Source: Solirubrobacterales bacterium (GTDB lineage: Bacteria > Actinomycetota > Thermoleophilia > Solirubrobacterales > 70-9). Taken from it: 64,000 bases of DNA. Location: contig JAGQUV010000003.1 of NCBI GenBank assembly GCA_020438295.1, forward strand, positions 23,263 through 87,262, in the 5' to 3' direction. This document shows, one piece after another, positions 42,726 through 52,138 of the stretch (the first letter of the stretch is position 1; each line of letters begins with the position of its first letter). The translations under genes were made by a program, and so were the position numbers. Below the pieces are notes generated by a model, which was given only the letters and a program-made list of their open reading frames with translations, was not told where the DNA came from and made no database searches.

Positions 42726-45272
42726 GTGGATGCCGCGGCCCGACAGAGACTGGAACAGACCACCCGCTGGCTGCCCGGGGAGACCGAGGGCCGGATCTTC
42801 GGCGAGTGGCTCGATCGGGGCTATTTCCACCCGGACGCGACCGGCTCGCCGAGCGAGAACTTCTCGGTCGCGATCCCGCCACCGAACGTGACCGGGGTGC
42901 TCCACATGGGCCACGCCCTGAACGGATCGATGCAGGACGCGCTGGTCCGGATGAATCGGATGAGGGGCCGGAACACGCTCTGGATACTCGGTACCGACCA
43001 CGCCGGCATCGCCACCCAGTCGGTGGTCGAGAAGCAACTCAGGTCCGAGGGGCTCGACCGGCACGAGATCGGGAGGGAGGCGTTCGTCGAGCGGGTCTGG
43101 GAGTGGAAGGAGCACCACGGGAACCGGATCAGGGAGCAGTACCAGCGCCTCGGGGCATCCTGCGACTACGAGCGCGAACGATTCACGCTCGACCACGGCT
43201 ACGCGCTGGCCGTGCGAAAGGTCTTCCTGGAGCTGTTCGAGAAGGGCTACATCTATCGCGACAACTACATGGTCAACTGGGACCCCGGATCGCACTCGGC
43301 GATCTCCGACCTCGAGGTCGAAAACCGGGAGGAGACCGACACGCTCTACTCGGTCGACTACCCGGTCGAGGGCAGCGAGCGCGCCCTGACCGTGGCCACG
43401 GTCAGGCCGGAGACGATGATGGCCGACACCGCGGTCGCGGTGAACCCGGACGACCCCAGGTACGCCGACCTGGTCGGCGAGCACTGCGTCCTGCCCCTGG
43501 TCGGCCGGCGCCTGCCGATAATCGCCGACGAGCACGTCGACCCCGAGTTCGGGACCGGGGCGCTGAAGATCACCCCCGGCCACGACGTCAACGACTTCGA
43601 GATCGGCCGTCGCCACGGCTTGGAGGAGATCAGCGTGATCGGCGAGGACGGCCGCATGACCGAGGCCGCCGGGGAGCGCTTCGCCGGGATGAAGGTCGCC
43701 GAAGCCCAGGTCGCCGTCGCCCAGGCGCTGCGCGAGCAGGGTGTGCTCAGCGGGGAAGAGCCGTACACCCACTCGGTGCCGTTCTCGCACCGGTCCGGTG
43801 AACGGATCGAACCGCTGATCTCGCTGCAGTGGTTCTGCCGGATGGACGAGCTGGCCGCCCCGGCGATCCGGGCGGTGGAAGAGGACCGGGTCAGGATCAC
43901 CCCGGGCCAGTGGAAGCGGGTCTATCTGGACTGGATGAACGAGATCCGCCCGTGGTGCATTTCCCGCCAGCTCTGGTGGGGACACCGGATCCCGGTCTGG
44001 TACCGCGGCGACGAGGTCTACGCCGGCGAATCGCCGCCGGACGGCGAAGGGTGGACCCAGGAAAGCGACGTGCTCGACACCTGGTTCTCGTCGGCGATCT
44101 GGCCGTTCGCCACGCTCGGCTGGCCCGAGGAGACGCCCGAAATGAAGGCGTTCTACCCGACCGACTTCCTGACCACGGCCCGCGAGATCCTCTTCCTCTG
44201 GGTCGCCCGGATGATCATGACCGGGGTCGAGTTCGCCGGTGACGTGCCGTTTCACGACGTCTACGTACATTCGGTGATCCAGGCGCGGGACGGCCGTCGC
44301 ATGTCGAAGAGCCTGGGGACCGGGATCGATCCGCTGGGCGAGATCGAACAGCACGGGGCCGACGCGCTGCGCTTCGGTCTGCTGGCGATGTCGTCGACCC
44401 AGGATGTGCGCTACTCGGACGCCAAGGTCCAGCAGGGCCGGGACCTGGCCAACAAGCTCTGGAACGCGTCGCGGCTGGTGCTGCTCAATGCCGAGGCCCC
44501 GGCCGACCGCGAACCGCCCGCGACCCCCGCTGCGGCCGAGGACCGCTGGATACTCTCCCGCCTGGAATCGACGGTCGCCGAAGTCACCGGGCTGCTGGAT
44601 GCCTACGACTTCGCCCACGCGGCCCAGGCCATCTACACGTTCGTCTTCTCCGAACTCTGCGACTGGTACCTGGAGATCGCCAAGCCCAGGATCTATGAAG
44701 GGGACCCGGAAGTCGCGGCGGTGCTGCTGCACACGCTCGAGCGAACCCTGGCCCTGGTCCACCCGGTGATGCCGTTCGTGACCGAGGCGATCTGGGAGTT
44801 CCATCCCTACCGCGAAGGTCACCTGGCGGTGCATCGCTTCCCCAGGGCCGAGGACGACCGGCGCGACCCCGAGATCGAGTCCGAGGTGGGCGAGGCGATC
44901 GGCCTGACCAGGCAGCTCAGGGGCTGGCGTGACATGGCCGGCGTGCCGCCCAAGGTCGTCCTCGATGCGGCCGGCGACGGTTCCCGCGTGCCGGAGTTCG
45001 TTTCCCGGCTGGGCAGGGTCCGGATCGGAGAGGGTAGTGGCGAGCCGGTGGCGACCGTGGCCGGGTTCGGGATCAGGCCGTCCGAGGGACTCGACATGGA
45101 GGCGCTTTCGGCAAGGCTGGCGGCCCGGCGGGAGAAGCTGGAAGACGAGCGCAAGAAGGTCGCCGGCAAGCTGGCCAACTCCGGCTTCGTCGAGAAGGCC
45201 CCGCCCGAGGTGGTCGCCGAGGAGCGCCAGAAGCTGGAACAGATCGACGCCGAGCTGGCCGAGCTCGGCTGA
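42726..45272 (+). CDS. valS: Valyl-tRNA synthetase
   Basis: 848 residues, class I synthetase. HIGH-type motif HMGHA at about 60-64 (PPPNVTGVLHMGHALNGSMQD) and RMSKS near residue 525 bracket the Rossmann fold; the editing domain lies between (GTGALKITPGHDVNDFEIG). The C-terminal coiled coil (ARLAARREKLEDERKKVAGKLANSGFVEKAP) is typical of ValS. GTG 42726 is chosen over an upstream start because of the leaderless -10 and the family N-terminus. Confidence 0.97.
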   Translation: MDAAARQRLEQTTRWLPGETEGRIFGEWLDRGYFHPDATGSPSENFSVAIPPPNVTGVLHMGHALNGSMQDALVRMNRMRGRNTLWILGTDHAGIATQSVVEKQLRSEGLDRHEIGREAFVERVWEWKEHHGNRIREQYQRLGASCDYERERFTLDHGYALAVRKVFLELFEKGYIYRDNYMVNWDPGSHSAISDLEVENREETDTLYSVDYPVEGSERALTVATVRPETMMADTAVAVNPDDPRYADLVGEHCVLPLVGRRLPIIADEHVDPEFGTGALKITPGHDVNDFEIGRRHGLEEISVIGEDGRMTEAAGERFAGMKVAEAQVAVAQALREQGVLSGEEPYTHSVPFSHRSGERIEPLISLQWFCRMDELAAPAIRAVEEDRVRITPGQWKRVYLDWMNEIRPWCISRQLWWGHRIPVWYRGDEVYAGESPPDGEGWTQESDVLDTWFSSAIWPFATLGWPEETPEMKAFYPTDFLTTAREILFLWVARMIMTGVEFAGDVPFHDVYVHSVIQARDGRRMSKSLGTGIDPLGEIEQHGADALRFGLLAMSSTQDVRYSDAKVQQGRDLANKLWNASRLVLLNAEAPADREPPATPAAAEDRWILSRLESTVAEVTGLLDAYDFAHAAQAIYTFVFSELCDWYLEIAKPRIYEGDPEVAAVLLHTLERTLALVHPVMPFVTEAIWEFHPYREGHLAVHRFPRAEDDRRDPEIESEVGEAIGLTRQLRGWRDMAGVPPKVVLDAAGDGSRVPEFVSRLGRVRIGEGSGEPVATVAGFGIRPSEGLDMEALSARLAARREKLEDERKKVAGKLANSGFVEKAPPEVVAEERQKLEQIDAELAELG

Positions 45273-45290
45273 AGCGGGCCGGGCCGGTCG

Positions 45291-46538
45291 GTGTTCGAGG
45301 CCGAAGCGCATCTCGACTCGCTGGCCGCGATCGGATGGTCGATGGGCCTCGAGCGGATCGAGGCGCTCTGTCAGGAGCTGGGCCGCCCCCAGGACCGGTT
45401 CGAGTCGATCCACGTGGTCGGGACCAACGGTAAGTCGTCGGTGACCCGGATGATCGCGGCGATCACCGAGGCCCACGGGGTCCGCTCGGGTTGCTCACTG
45501 TCGCCCCACCTCGAACGCTGGAGCGAGCGGGTCGTGATCGCGGGGGACGAAATTCCCCCCGAGCGGTTCAACGCCGCGGTCGAGCAGGCCGCCGGGGCTG
45601 CCGGGAAGGTCGAGCGGGATCTGGCCGAACAGGAGTTCGTGACCCAGTACGAGCTGGCCACTGCGGCCTCGTTCGTTGCCCTGGCCGAAGCCGGCGTCGA
45701 GCTGGCGGTGGTCGAGGCCGGGTTGGGCGGGCGGCTCGATGCGACAAACTCGCTCAACTCGGCGGCCACGGTGCTGACCTCGGTCGGCATCGACCACACC
45801 GAGTTCCTCGGCGAGACGGAGCTCGAGATCGCGGCCGAGAAGCTCGCCGTGCTGCGGCCCGGAACGACCCTGATCCTGGGGGAGGTGAGCGCGGAAGTCG
45901 GCGAGCTGGCCGACCGCACCGCCGCCGAACGCGGCTGCCGGGTGATCGAGGCCGGATCGGCTCACGGAGCCGACGGGGCGGAACGGCGGCTGGCCGCTCC
46001 GGGGGAGTTCCAGCGTCGCAATTTCACCGTGGCCCGGGCGGCGGCCCAGGCCTTCCTCGGCGGGCTAGAGCCGGAGCGGGTCGGGAAGGCGGCAGCCGCG
46101 ATCCTGATCCCGGGGCGGCTGGAGGTGGTCGGCGAGGACCCCACTGTGGTGCTCGACGTAGCCCACAACCGTGCCGGGGCCGCCGCGCTGGCCCGGTCGC
46201 TGCCGGAGGTTTCCGGCGGCCGGCCGGTCATCGCCCTGCTGGGGGTGATGTCCGACAAGGACGCCCCCGGGATCATCGCGGAGCTTGCCCCGGGTCTCGA
46301 GCGGGCGGTGTTCACCGAGTTGCCGGAGGCCTCCCTGGCCGCCCGGGGCCGGCCCGGTGCCGCGTCCTGGCCGGCGGGCGAGCTGTCCGGGCTCGCCGCC
46401 CGGGTGGGGCTCGCCGGCGAACAGCAGGCCGAACCCGTGGCCGCCCTGGAGCTCGCCCGCCGGCGGGCCCGGGAATCCGGCGGAGTGGTCCTGGTCGCCG
46501 GCTCGCACTATCTGGCTCCGGTGGCCGGGGCCGGATGA
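45291..46538 (+). CDS. folC: Folylpolyglutamate/dihydrofolate synthase
   Basis: 415 residues of the Mur-ligase superfamily. The P-loop VVGTNGKSSVTRMIAAI is near residue 44; SLSPHLERWSERVVIAGDEI and AVVEAGLGGRLDATN are characteristic of FolC; the C-terminal domain includes VVLDVAHNRAGAAALARSL. It adds glutamate to folates and may also make dihydrofolate from dihydropteroate. It begins 18 nt after valS, the common order in Gram-positives. Confidence 0.94.
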   Translation: MFEAEAHLDSLAAIGWSMGLERIEALCQELGRPQDRFESIHVVGTNGKSSVTRMIAAITEAHGVRSGCSLSPHLERWSERVVIAGDEIPPERFNAAVEQAAGAAGKVERDLAEQEFVTQYELATAASFVALAEAGVELAVVEAGLGGRLDATNSLNSAATVLTSVGIDHTEFLGETELEIAAEKLAVLRPGTTLILGEVSAEVGELADRTAAERGCRVIEAGSAHGADGAERRLAAPGEFQRRNFTVARAAAQAFLGGLEPERVGKAAAAILIPGRLEVVGEDPTVVLDVAHNRAGAAALARSLPEVSGGRPVIALLGVMSDKDAPGIIAELAPGLERAVFTELPEASLAARGRPGAASWPAGELSGLAARVGLAGEQQAEPVAALELARRRARESGGVVLVAGSHYLAPVAGAG

Positions 46539-46617
46539 GCCCGGGAATCGCCCGGCAAGCCATCTCCCAACAGTTCCCCGGCCGTCCCATTTCCGACGGT
46601 TGTGCGACGATTACGCG

Positions 46618-46737
46618 GTGAATCGATCGGCTGGCACCCAACTGCTGTCGATGATGGCGTTGGTCGCTGCCGTCGTGGCGGTCGTGATCCTCGTCTTCTT
46701 CGGCCTCGGATACCTATTCGGAAGGACGTTCCTGTAG
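46618..46737 (+). CDS. Small single-helix membrane protein
   Basis: 39 codons from GTG 46618. After a short polar start (NRSAGTQ) the rest is one long hydrophobic helix containing MALVAAVVAVVILVFFGLG and ending YLFGRTFL. It stops 7 nt before the next gene, also a membrane protein, so the two may be co-expressed. Function unknown; composition and position suggest a real gene. Confidence 0.55.
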   Translation: MNRSAGTQLLSMMALVAAVVAVVILVFFGLGYLFGRTFL

Positions 46738-46744
46738 CAAGCTC

Positions 46745-47596
46745 ATGCCTCTCGCCCTATTCGGAATAAGCAGCAACGTCGCGAACGTGGTCGTTTGGGG
46801 TCTGATCCTCCTGCTGGTGGCGATCTGGCTCGCCCTGGTGCTGTTCACCTTCAACGACTCCCGGCGCCGGGTCGAGGACCCGTTCCTGGTCGGCTGCGCG
46901 ACCTTCGCTTCGTTCCTTTTCCCGTTCTTCGGCACGATCATCTACACGATCCTGCGACCGGGCGAGTACCTCGAAGACGCCCGCGAGCGCGAACTCGAGG
47001 TGAGAGACACCGAGGCCAGGCTGCGACAGCATGAAGCCAACTCCTGCCGCAAGTGCGGAACTCCGACCCAGCCCGACTTCCTCAAGTGCCCGGGCTGCCG
47101 GACCCGGCTCAAGCAGCCCTGCCCGAGCTGTTCCAGGCCGGTCGGGCTCAGGTGGAAACTCTGTCCCTACTGCGAGAAGACCCTGATCGAGCCCAAGCGG
47201 TCGTCGCGGCGCGGGGCTTCGAAGGCCGACGACCGGAAGAGCAGGGGTCGCCGCAAGGGCGGAGACCGCAAGCCTGCCGCGGACGACCACCAGACCGAAG
47301 CGGAAACCGGGAAGAAGACGCCCGGCGACGAGAAGAAGCGGTCGGCCGCCCGGGCGGCTTCGAGCTCGGAGCCCGAGTCGGACTCGAGGCCTTCGCGGCG
47401 CCGGGTCACCGATTCCCGCGAAGCCGGTGCCTCGCCGGACGACCGCCAGGCCGACCGCGCCGAATCATCCGAATCCGGCCGGCGCGGCTCACGCCGGACC
47501 CGGCGCAAGGTCGCGGTCAGCGACGAGGATCCGGCCGACAAGCCGATCAACAGCGGCGAGGCCGTCCCCGACGGCCGGGACACCGAATCCCGGTAG
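46745..47596 (+). CDS. Membrane protein with double zinc ribbon and disordered basic tail
   Basis: 283 residues. Two membrane helices (VVVWGLILLLVAIWLALVLF and the segment CATFASFLFPFFGTIIYTIL) resemble a phospholipase-D-nuclease N-terminal-like anchor. Four CxxC knuckles follow (CRKC, CPGC, CPSC, CPYC, residues about 100-140), forming a zinc-ribbon pair. The remaining 130 residues are charged and low-complexity (Arg, Lys, Ser, Glu). Seen in actinobacteria near ndk/maf; function unknown. Confidence 0.75.
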   Translation: MPLALFGISSNVANVVVWGLILLLVAIWLALVLFTFNDSRRRVEDPFLVGCATFASFLFPFFGTIIYTILRPGEYLEDARERELEVRDTEARLRQHEANSCRKCGTPTQPDFLKCPGCRTRLKQPCPSCSRPVGLRWKLCPYCEKTLIEPKRSSRRGASKADDRKSRGRRKGGDRKPAADDHQTEAETGKKTPGDEKKRSAARAASSSEPESDSRPSRRRVTDSREAGASPDDRQADRAESSESGRRGSRRTRRKVAVSDEDPADKPINSGEAVPDGRDTESR

Positions 47597-47678
47597 CCCC
47601 GGCGCCTTCGGGGGACCCGGTGAGCCCGGCCCTGGAACCTGAACAGCCTGAAAATCCCGATACGGAGCAAGGAAACCC

Positions 47679-48095
47679 ATGTCACAGACCCTGATCCTCG
47701 TCAAGCCCGACGCGTTCGAGCGTGCCCTGACCGGCGAAGTCCTGGCCCGGTTCGAGCGAAAGGGCCTGCGCATCGCCGCCCTGAAAATGCTGACCGCGAC
47801 CGAAGAGATCGCCAACGAGCACTACGCCGAGCACACCGAGAAGCCGTTCTTCGGTGAGCTGGTCGACTTCATCACCGGAGGCCCCCTGGTCGCCGCGGTG
47901 CTGGACGGGCCCGAGGCCGTCACCGCCGCGAGGCAGTTGATCGGTGCGACCAATCCGGTCGAGGCCGCGCCGGGATCGATCCGGGGTGATTTCGCACTCG
48001 AGGTCACGTTCAACATGGTCCACGGATCCGACTCCGACGACTCAGCCGCCCGCGAGATCGAGATCTGGTTTCCGGAAGGCGTTCAGGCCGGCTGA
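47679..48095 (+). CDS. ndk: Nucleoside diphosphate kinase
   Basis: 138 residues, normal size. [29 protein letters not shown] is the family opening, and the phosphate-accepting His lies in [17 protein letters not shown]. It balances NTP and dNTP pools. Compared with textbook Ndk the K-P-D-A-x-x-R segment is intact. AAGGAAA lies before the ATG. The maf gene begins 5 nt after its stop. Confidence 0.96.
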   Translation: MSQTLILVKPDAFERALTGEVLARFERKGLRIAALKMLTATEEIANEHYAEHTEKPFFGELVDFITGGPLVAAVLDGPEAVTAARQLIGATNPVEAAPGSIRGDFALEVTFNMVHGSDSDDSAAREIEIWFPEGVQAG

Positions 48096-48100
48096 CCGGC

Positions 48101-48670
48101 TTGCGGGTAGTCCTCGCATCCGGCTCGCCGCAGCGACGCGAGATCCTCGCCCGGCTCGGGCTCGAGTTCGAAGTGGCAATACCCGGGGTCGAAGAGATCG
48201 TCCACGGTGAACCGGCGGCGGTCGTGGTTGCCAATGCTTCGCTCAAGGCCAATTCGGTGGCTGTCTCGGCCGACCTGAGTGGCACCGACGCGCTGGTCGT
48301 CGGCTGCGACACCGACGTGGTGGTCGAGGACCACCTGATCGGCAAGCCCGAGGACGAAGTCCGAGCCCGGGAGTACCTGGCCCAGCTTTCGGGCCGGATC
48401 CACCGGGTGATCAGTGGTCTGGCGGTGGTCGGTCCGGGGGGCGACCAGGTCAGGTCCGGGGTCGAGCAGACGCGGGTGAGGTTCAAGTCGCTGACCCCCG
48501 GCGATATCGACCGCTACCTGGCGACCGGCGAGTGGCAGGGGAGGGCCGGCGGATATGCGATCCAGGGTCGCGGCTCGGTCCTGGTCGACCGGGTCGAGGG
48601 GGACGTGGCGAACGTGATCGGACTGCCGGTCGGCCTGCTCTACCGGCTGGCCCCGGAGCTGGAAGCCTGA
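48101..48670 (+). CDS. maf: Maf-family nucleotide pyrophosphatase
   Basis: 189 residues. Family motifs: LASGSPQRREIL at the N-terminus (normally SxSPRR), VVGCDTDVVVEDHLIGKPEDEVRAREYLAQLSGRIHRVISGLAVV with the catalytic Asp, and GEWQGRAGGYAIQGRG. Maf proteins hydrolyse dTTP, UTP or modified nucleotides and have been linked to septum control. TTG start 5 nt after ndk. Confidence 0.93.
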   Translation: MRVVLASGSPQRREILARLGLEFEVAIPGVEEIVHGEPAAVVVANASLKANSVAVSADLSGTDALVVGCDTDVVVEDHLIGKPEDEVRAREYLAQLSGRIHRVISGLAVVGPGGDQVRSGVEQTRVRFKSLTPGDIDRYLATGEWQGRAGGYAIQGRGSVLVDRVEGDVANVIGLPVGLLYRLAPELEA

Positions 48671-48710
48671 GCTCGACCGGATCGTCGGCCGGACGCGGTT
48701 TCCGGCCCGC

Positions 48711-48859
48711 TAGAATCGACCATTCCGGCCCGCCGCCAGATCCACCGGGAATTCATGGGGGCAGCGTGAAGCGGGAGGTGCGGCCGGAACCCTGCAAGCA
48801 AGCAGACAGCGCCCGCCGGGATCGCACTGGCGACGCCGATAACTGAGAAAGTCACCTGC
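48711..48859 (+). promoter_or_regulatory. mre operon promoter and 5' leader
   Basis: TAGAAT (48711-48716) is a good -10 for the cell-shape operon, leaving a leader of about 135 nt. A 26-codon frame (GTG 48767 to TGA 48845) lies in the leader and ends 14 nt before mreC; whether it is translated is unknown. Confidence 0.4.
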
Positions 48860-49708
48860 GTGTATCGCAAGCAAGTCCGCCGCCGCAGAGCGGTCCTCAT
48901 AGGCCTGATCGTGGTCGGTTTCATCCTGCTTACGCTGAGCTTCGGCAAGGGCTCGGGCGCGGTCGGGAGCGGGCTGGGAACGGTGTTCGGGCCGCTCGAG
49001 GACGGTGCCAGCCGTGCGCTCAAACCGGTCCGCGACCTGGTCAACTGGTTTGACGAGACAATGGCCGCCCGGGGTGACCGGGAGCGGCTTTCGGCCGAAC
49101 TCGAGGAGGCGCGGACCGAGGCCGTGGCGGGCAAGGTTGCGTTGCAGGAGAACGTCCAGCTGCGCAGGCTGTTCGATCTCGAGAAGCGCGGTCGCATCCC
49201 GGACAACTACACGCCGGTCACCGGCTCGGTGATCACCCGGTCTCCGACCGCCTGGTACTCCACGGTCGGGATAAATCGCGGTTCGTCCGACGGGCTGTCG
49301 GTGAACGACCCGGTGATCAACGGCGACGGGCTGGTCGGCCGGGTCAGTTCGGTGAGCCGGGGGCAGGCTGAGGTAACCCTGATCTCGGACAGCTCGAGCG
49401 CGGTCACCGCAAAGGTCGTCCCCAGCGTGGCGCAGGGGGTGATCAGGCCGAAGGTCGGCGACCCCGGCCGGCTGGTGCTCGAGTTCCTAGACGAGACCCG
49501 CAGGTTGGGCAAGGGCCAGAGCGTGGTCACCTCGGGCTGGCGCGGCGACGGGATCTCGTCGTTCTTCCCGGCCGGGATCCCGATCGGAGAAGTGGTGCGG
49601 GCTCCGATCGACGAACGGGAGGCGATCCAGAGCGTTGATGTGGTCCCGTACCCTGACCTGAGGAACCTCGACCTGCTCCAGGTCCTGACCGGTGGAAACC
49701 GCGGATGA
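48860..49708 (+). CDS. mreC: Rod shape-determining protein MreC
   Basis: 282 residues: a basic N-terminus, one membrane helix (AVLIGLIVVGFILLTLSFG), a coiled coil about residues 55-105 and the beta-rich extracellular domain with VITRSPTAWYSTVGINRGSSDGL and VVTSGWRGDGISSFFPAGIPIGEV. It scaffolds the elongasome outside the membrane. MreB is not in this window, so it must be encoded elsewhere or be absent. The mreD ATG overlaps the stop by 4 nt. Confidence 0.94.
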   Translation: MYRKQVRRRRAVLIGLIVVGFILLTLSFGKGSGAVGSGLGTVFGPLEDGASRALKPVRDLVNWFDETMAARGDRERLSAELEEARTEAVAGKVALQENVQLRRLFDLEKRGRIPDNYTPVTGSVITRSPTAWYSTVGINRGSSDGLSVNDPVINGDGLVGRVSSVSRGQAEVTLISDSSSAVTAKVVPSVAQGVIRPKVGDPGRLVLEFLDETRRLGKGQSVVTSGWRGDGISSFFPAGIPIGEVVRAPIDEREAIQSVDVVPYPDLRNLDLLQVLTGGNRG

Positions 49709-50283
49709 TCGTCACCAACAAGACCTTGCTGAGAATCGCGCTGCTGGTGCTGCTTATAGTCGTGCTCCAGAACACGTTCTTCTCGCTGGTCGAGGTCATC
49801 GGGACCCCGTTCTGGATCCTGCCGGCCTGCGCCGTCATCTTCGGGCTGCTCGGTGGCAGCATGGTCGGGGCCACGGTCGGCTTCTCGATCGGCTTTCTGG
49901 CCGACGGGCTGGCTGACGGCCCGTTGGGAACGGGCTGCCTGATCTTCATGGCTCTCGGCTATCTGGCCGGGCTCTACCGCGAGCGGGGTGAGCAGCCCGA
50001 CCGGTTGCTGGTCGCGGGTTTCTGCGGAGCGGCGACCGTGGCCGCCAGCCTCGCGCTGGGGGTATTCACCGTCGGCCTCGGATTCGAAGCGAGCCTGAGC
50101 CCGTCGGTCCTGGTCGAGGCGATGGTCCAGGGGCTGTACGGGTTCCTGCTGGCCGTGCCGATCTATGCGCTGGTCCGGCGTGTGTTGCGGCCGGCCCTGG
50201 TCAGCGAGCGCCAGCCCCGCCGCCGGCCCGACCGACCGCTTTCGGGTTCTGGCGGGTTGTCAGGGGTAGACGATGCGTATTGA
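49705..50283 (+). CDS. mreD: Rod shape-determining protein MreD
   Basis: 192 residues with five or six membrane helices, starting LRIALLVLLIVVLQNTFFSLVEVIG; GFSIGFLADGLADGPLGTGCLIFMALGYLAG is the conserved MreD core. It partners MreC in the cell-wall elongation complex. The stop overlaps the PBP2 gene by 11 nt, so the two are translationally coupled. Confidence 0.9.
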   Translation: MIVTNKTLLRIALLVLLIVVLQNTFFSLVEVIGTPFWILPACAVIFGLLGGSMVGATVGFSIGFLADGLADGPLGTGCLIFMALGYLAGLYRERGEQPDRLLVAGFCGAATVAASLALGVFTVGLGFEASLSPSVLVEAMVQGLYGFLLAVPIYALVRRVLRPALVSERQPRRRPDRPLSGSGGLSGVDDAY

Positions 50284-52138
50284 ACCGGTGAAACCCAGGC
50301 AGAGGAGGCTCCGCGGTACCGCGTTCCGCGTTGCGGTCCTCGGCGGCGTCGGCGTCGTACTGTTCGCGGTGCTCTTCTTCCGCCTCTGGTCGCTACAGGT
50401 GGTGACCGGTGACCGCTATCTGGCCGAGGCAAACGACAACCGGACCCGGGAGATCAGGGTGCCGGCCCCGCGTGGCCGGGTCCTCGACCGGGACGGCAAC
50501 GTGCTGGTCGACAACCGGACCAGCATGGCGCTTCAGCTCGACCCGCTCGAGATACCGTCCGGGGCGGCCGAGCGGCGGAAGCTGCTCGGCTCGATCGCCG
50601 GGGTCATCGGCCGGAGCGAGAGCTGGGTCCGCAAGCGCTACCGGCTCGAGGTCAAGGACAACCCCCCCGGCAGCCCGATCACCCTTATCAGGGACGTCGG
50701 CGACGACATCGTCTACTACCTGCAGGAGCACCAGGCCGACTTCCCGGAGGTCCAGATCAACCGGGTCTTCGTCCGGCGCTACCCGAAAGACGTCCGCGCG
50801 GCGCACCTGCTGGGCAGCGTCGGCGAGGTGACCGCCGAGGACCTGGAATCGCCCGAGGGGGCCGGCCTGCAGGCCGGGGACACCCTGGGCAAGGCCGGGA
50901 TCGAGCAGCAGTACGACGGCGTGCTGAGGGGTGAGCCGGGGCTGACCCGGGTCCAGGTCGATTCACGGGGGCGGATCAAGGGCCAGCTCGAGTCGGTCAC
51001 GCCGGAGCCGGGTGACAGCATCCGTCTGACCCTGGACCCCGACGTCCAGGCCGCCGGTGAATCGGCGCTGCTCGGCATCGGACTCCCGGGCGCGTTCGTG
51101 GCGCTGGACGTGAACGACGGCGAGGTCCTGGGGATGAGCTCCAACCCGACCTTCGACCCGGACATCTTCACCAGGCCGCTGACCCCCCGCCAGGCGAACG
51201 ATCTGTGGGACGAGGATTTGGGGGCACCGATGTTCAACCGTGCGATCGCCGGCGCCTACCCGGTCGGGTCGACCTACAAGCCGATCACTGCGGTGGCCGG
51301 ACTGGCGGCCGGCAAGATCACGCCTTCTACCGTGGTCGACGACGGGGGAAAGATCACGATCTCCGACCAGACCTTCACCAACGCGGGCAGCCAGGCCCAT
51401 GGCCCGGTGGATCTGCGAAGGGCGATCGAGGTCTCGTCCGACGTCTATTTCTACAGCCTCGGCGCACAGCTGAACGGGGGCGAGCAGCTGCAGCGCTGGT
51501 CGAGCCAGTTCGGGATCGGTCGGCCGACCGGGATCGACCTGCCCGGGGAAGCGGAAGGGCTCCTGCCGACACCGGAGTGGCGCAACAAGCTGTTCGCGGC
51601 CGGGGAAACGGACCGGCCGTGGGCGATCGGCGACAACGTCCAGCTGGCGATCGGGCAGGGCGACCTGCAGGCCGATCCACTGCAGATGGCCACCGCCTAC
51701 GCGGCGCTCGGCAACGGCGGAACCGTCTACAAGCCCCGGCTGGTGCTTCAGGAGGAGGACTCGGCCGGGCGCGTGATCCGGGAGTTCGAGCCCGAGATAG
51801 AGCGCCAGATCGAGCTCGATCCGGCCGCCCGGGAGGCGATCATGGACGGCCTCCATGCCGCCGCCCAGCAGCCGGACGGCACGTCCTATGCCGTGTTCGG
51901 CGGCTTCCCGGTAGAAGTCGCGGGCAAGACAGGTACGGCCGAGCGGCCGCCGCACGGCGACCAGTCCTGGTACGTGGTGCTCGCTCCGTATCCCGACCCC
52001 AGGGTGGCTGTGGCGGTCACCGTCGAACAGGGCGGATTCGGCGCCGACACGGCGGCGCCGGTCGCCCTCCAGGTCCTGTCCGCCTACTTCGACCGTCGGG
52101 CGAAGGCCGTGTCCGGCGGATCGGGGAACGTCGAGTGA
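50273..52138 (+). CDS. mrdA: Penicillin-binding protein 2 (class B transpeptidase)
   Basis: 621 residues: N-terminal membrane helix (VAVLGGVGVVLFAVLFFRLWSLQ), pedestal domain beginning RVPAPRGRVLDRDGNVLVDN, then the transpeptidase domain with SxxK at Ser333 (VGSTYKPI), SxN-position SSDVYFY and KTGTAE near residue 552. It cross-links peptidoglycan during elongation with RodA. Full length and intact. Confidence 0.95.
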   Translation: MRIEPVKPRQRRLRGTAFRVAVLGGVGVVLFAVLFFRLWSLQVVTGDRYLAEANDNRTREIRVPAPRGRVLDRDGNVLVDNRTSMALQLDPLEIPSGAAERRKLLGSIAGVIGRSESWVRKRYRLEVKDNPPGSPITLIRDVGDDIVYYLQEHQADFPEVQINRVFVRRYPKDVRAAHLLGSVGEVTAEDLESPEGAGLQAGDTLGKAGIEQQYDGVLRGEPGLTRVQVDSRGRIKGQLESVTPEPGDSIRLTLDPDVQAAGESALLGIGLPGAFVALDVNDGEVLGMSSNPTFDPDIFTRPLTPRQANDLWDEDLGAPMFNRAIAGAYPVGSTYKPITAVAGLAAGKITPSTVVDDGGKITISDQTFTNAGSQAHGPVDLRRAIEVSSDVYFYSLGAQLNGGEQLQRWSSQFGIGRPTGIDLPGEAEGLLPTPEWRNKLFAAGETDRPWAIGDNVQLAIGQGDLQADPLQMATAYAALGNGGTVYKPRLVLQEEDSAGRVIREFEPEIERQIELDPAAREAIMDGLHAAAQQPDGTSYAVFGGFPVEVAGKTGTAERPPHGDQSWYVVLAPYPDPRVAVAVTVEQGGFGADTAAPVALQVLSAYFDRRAKAVSGGSGNVE

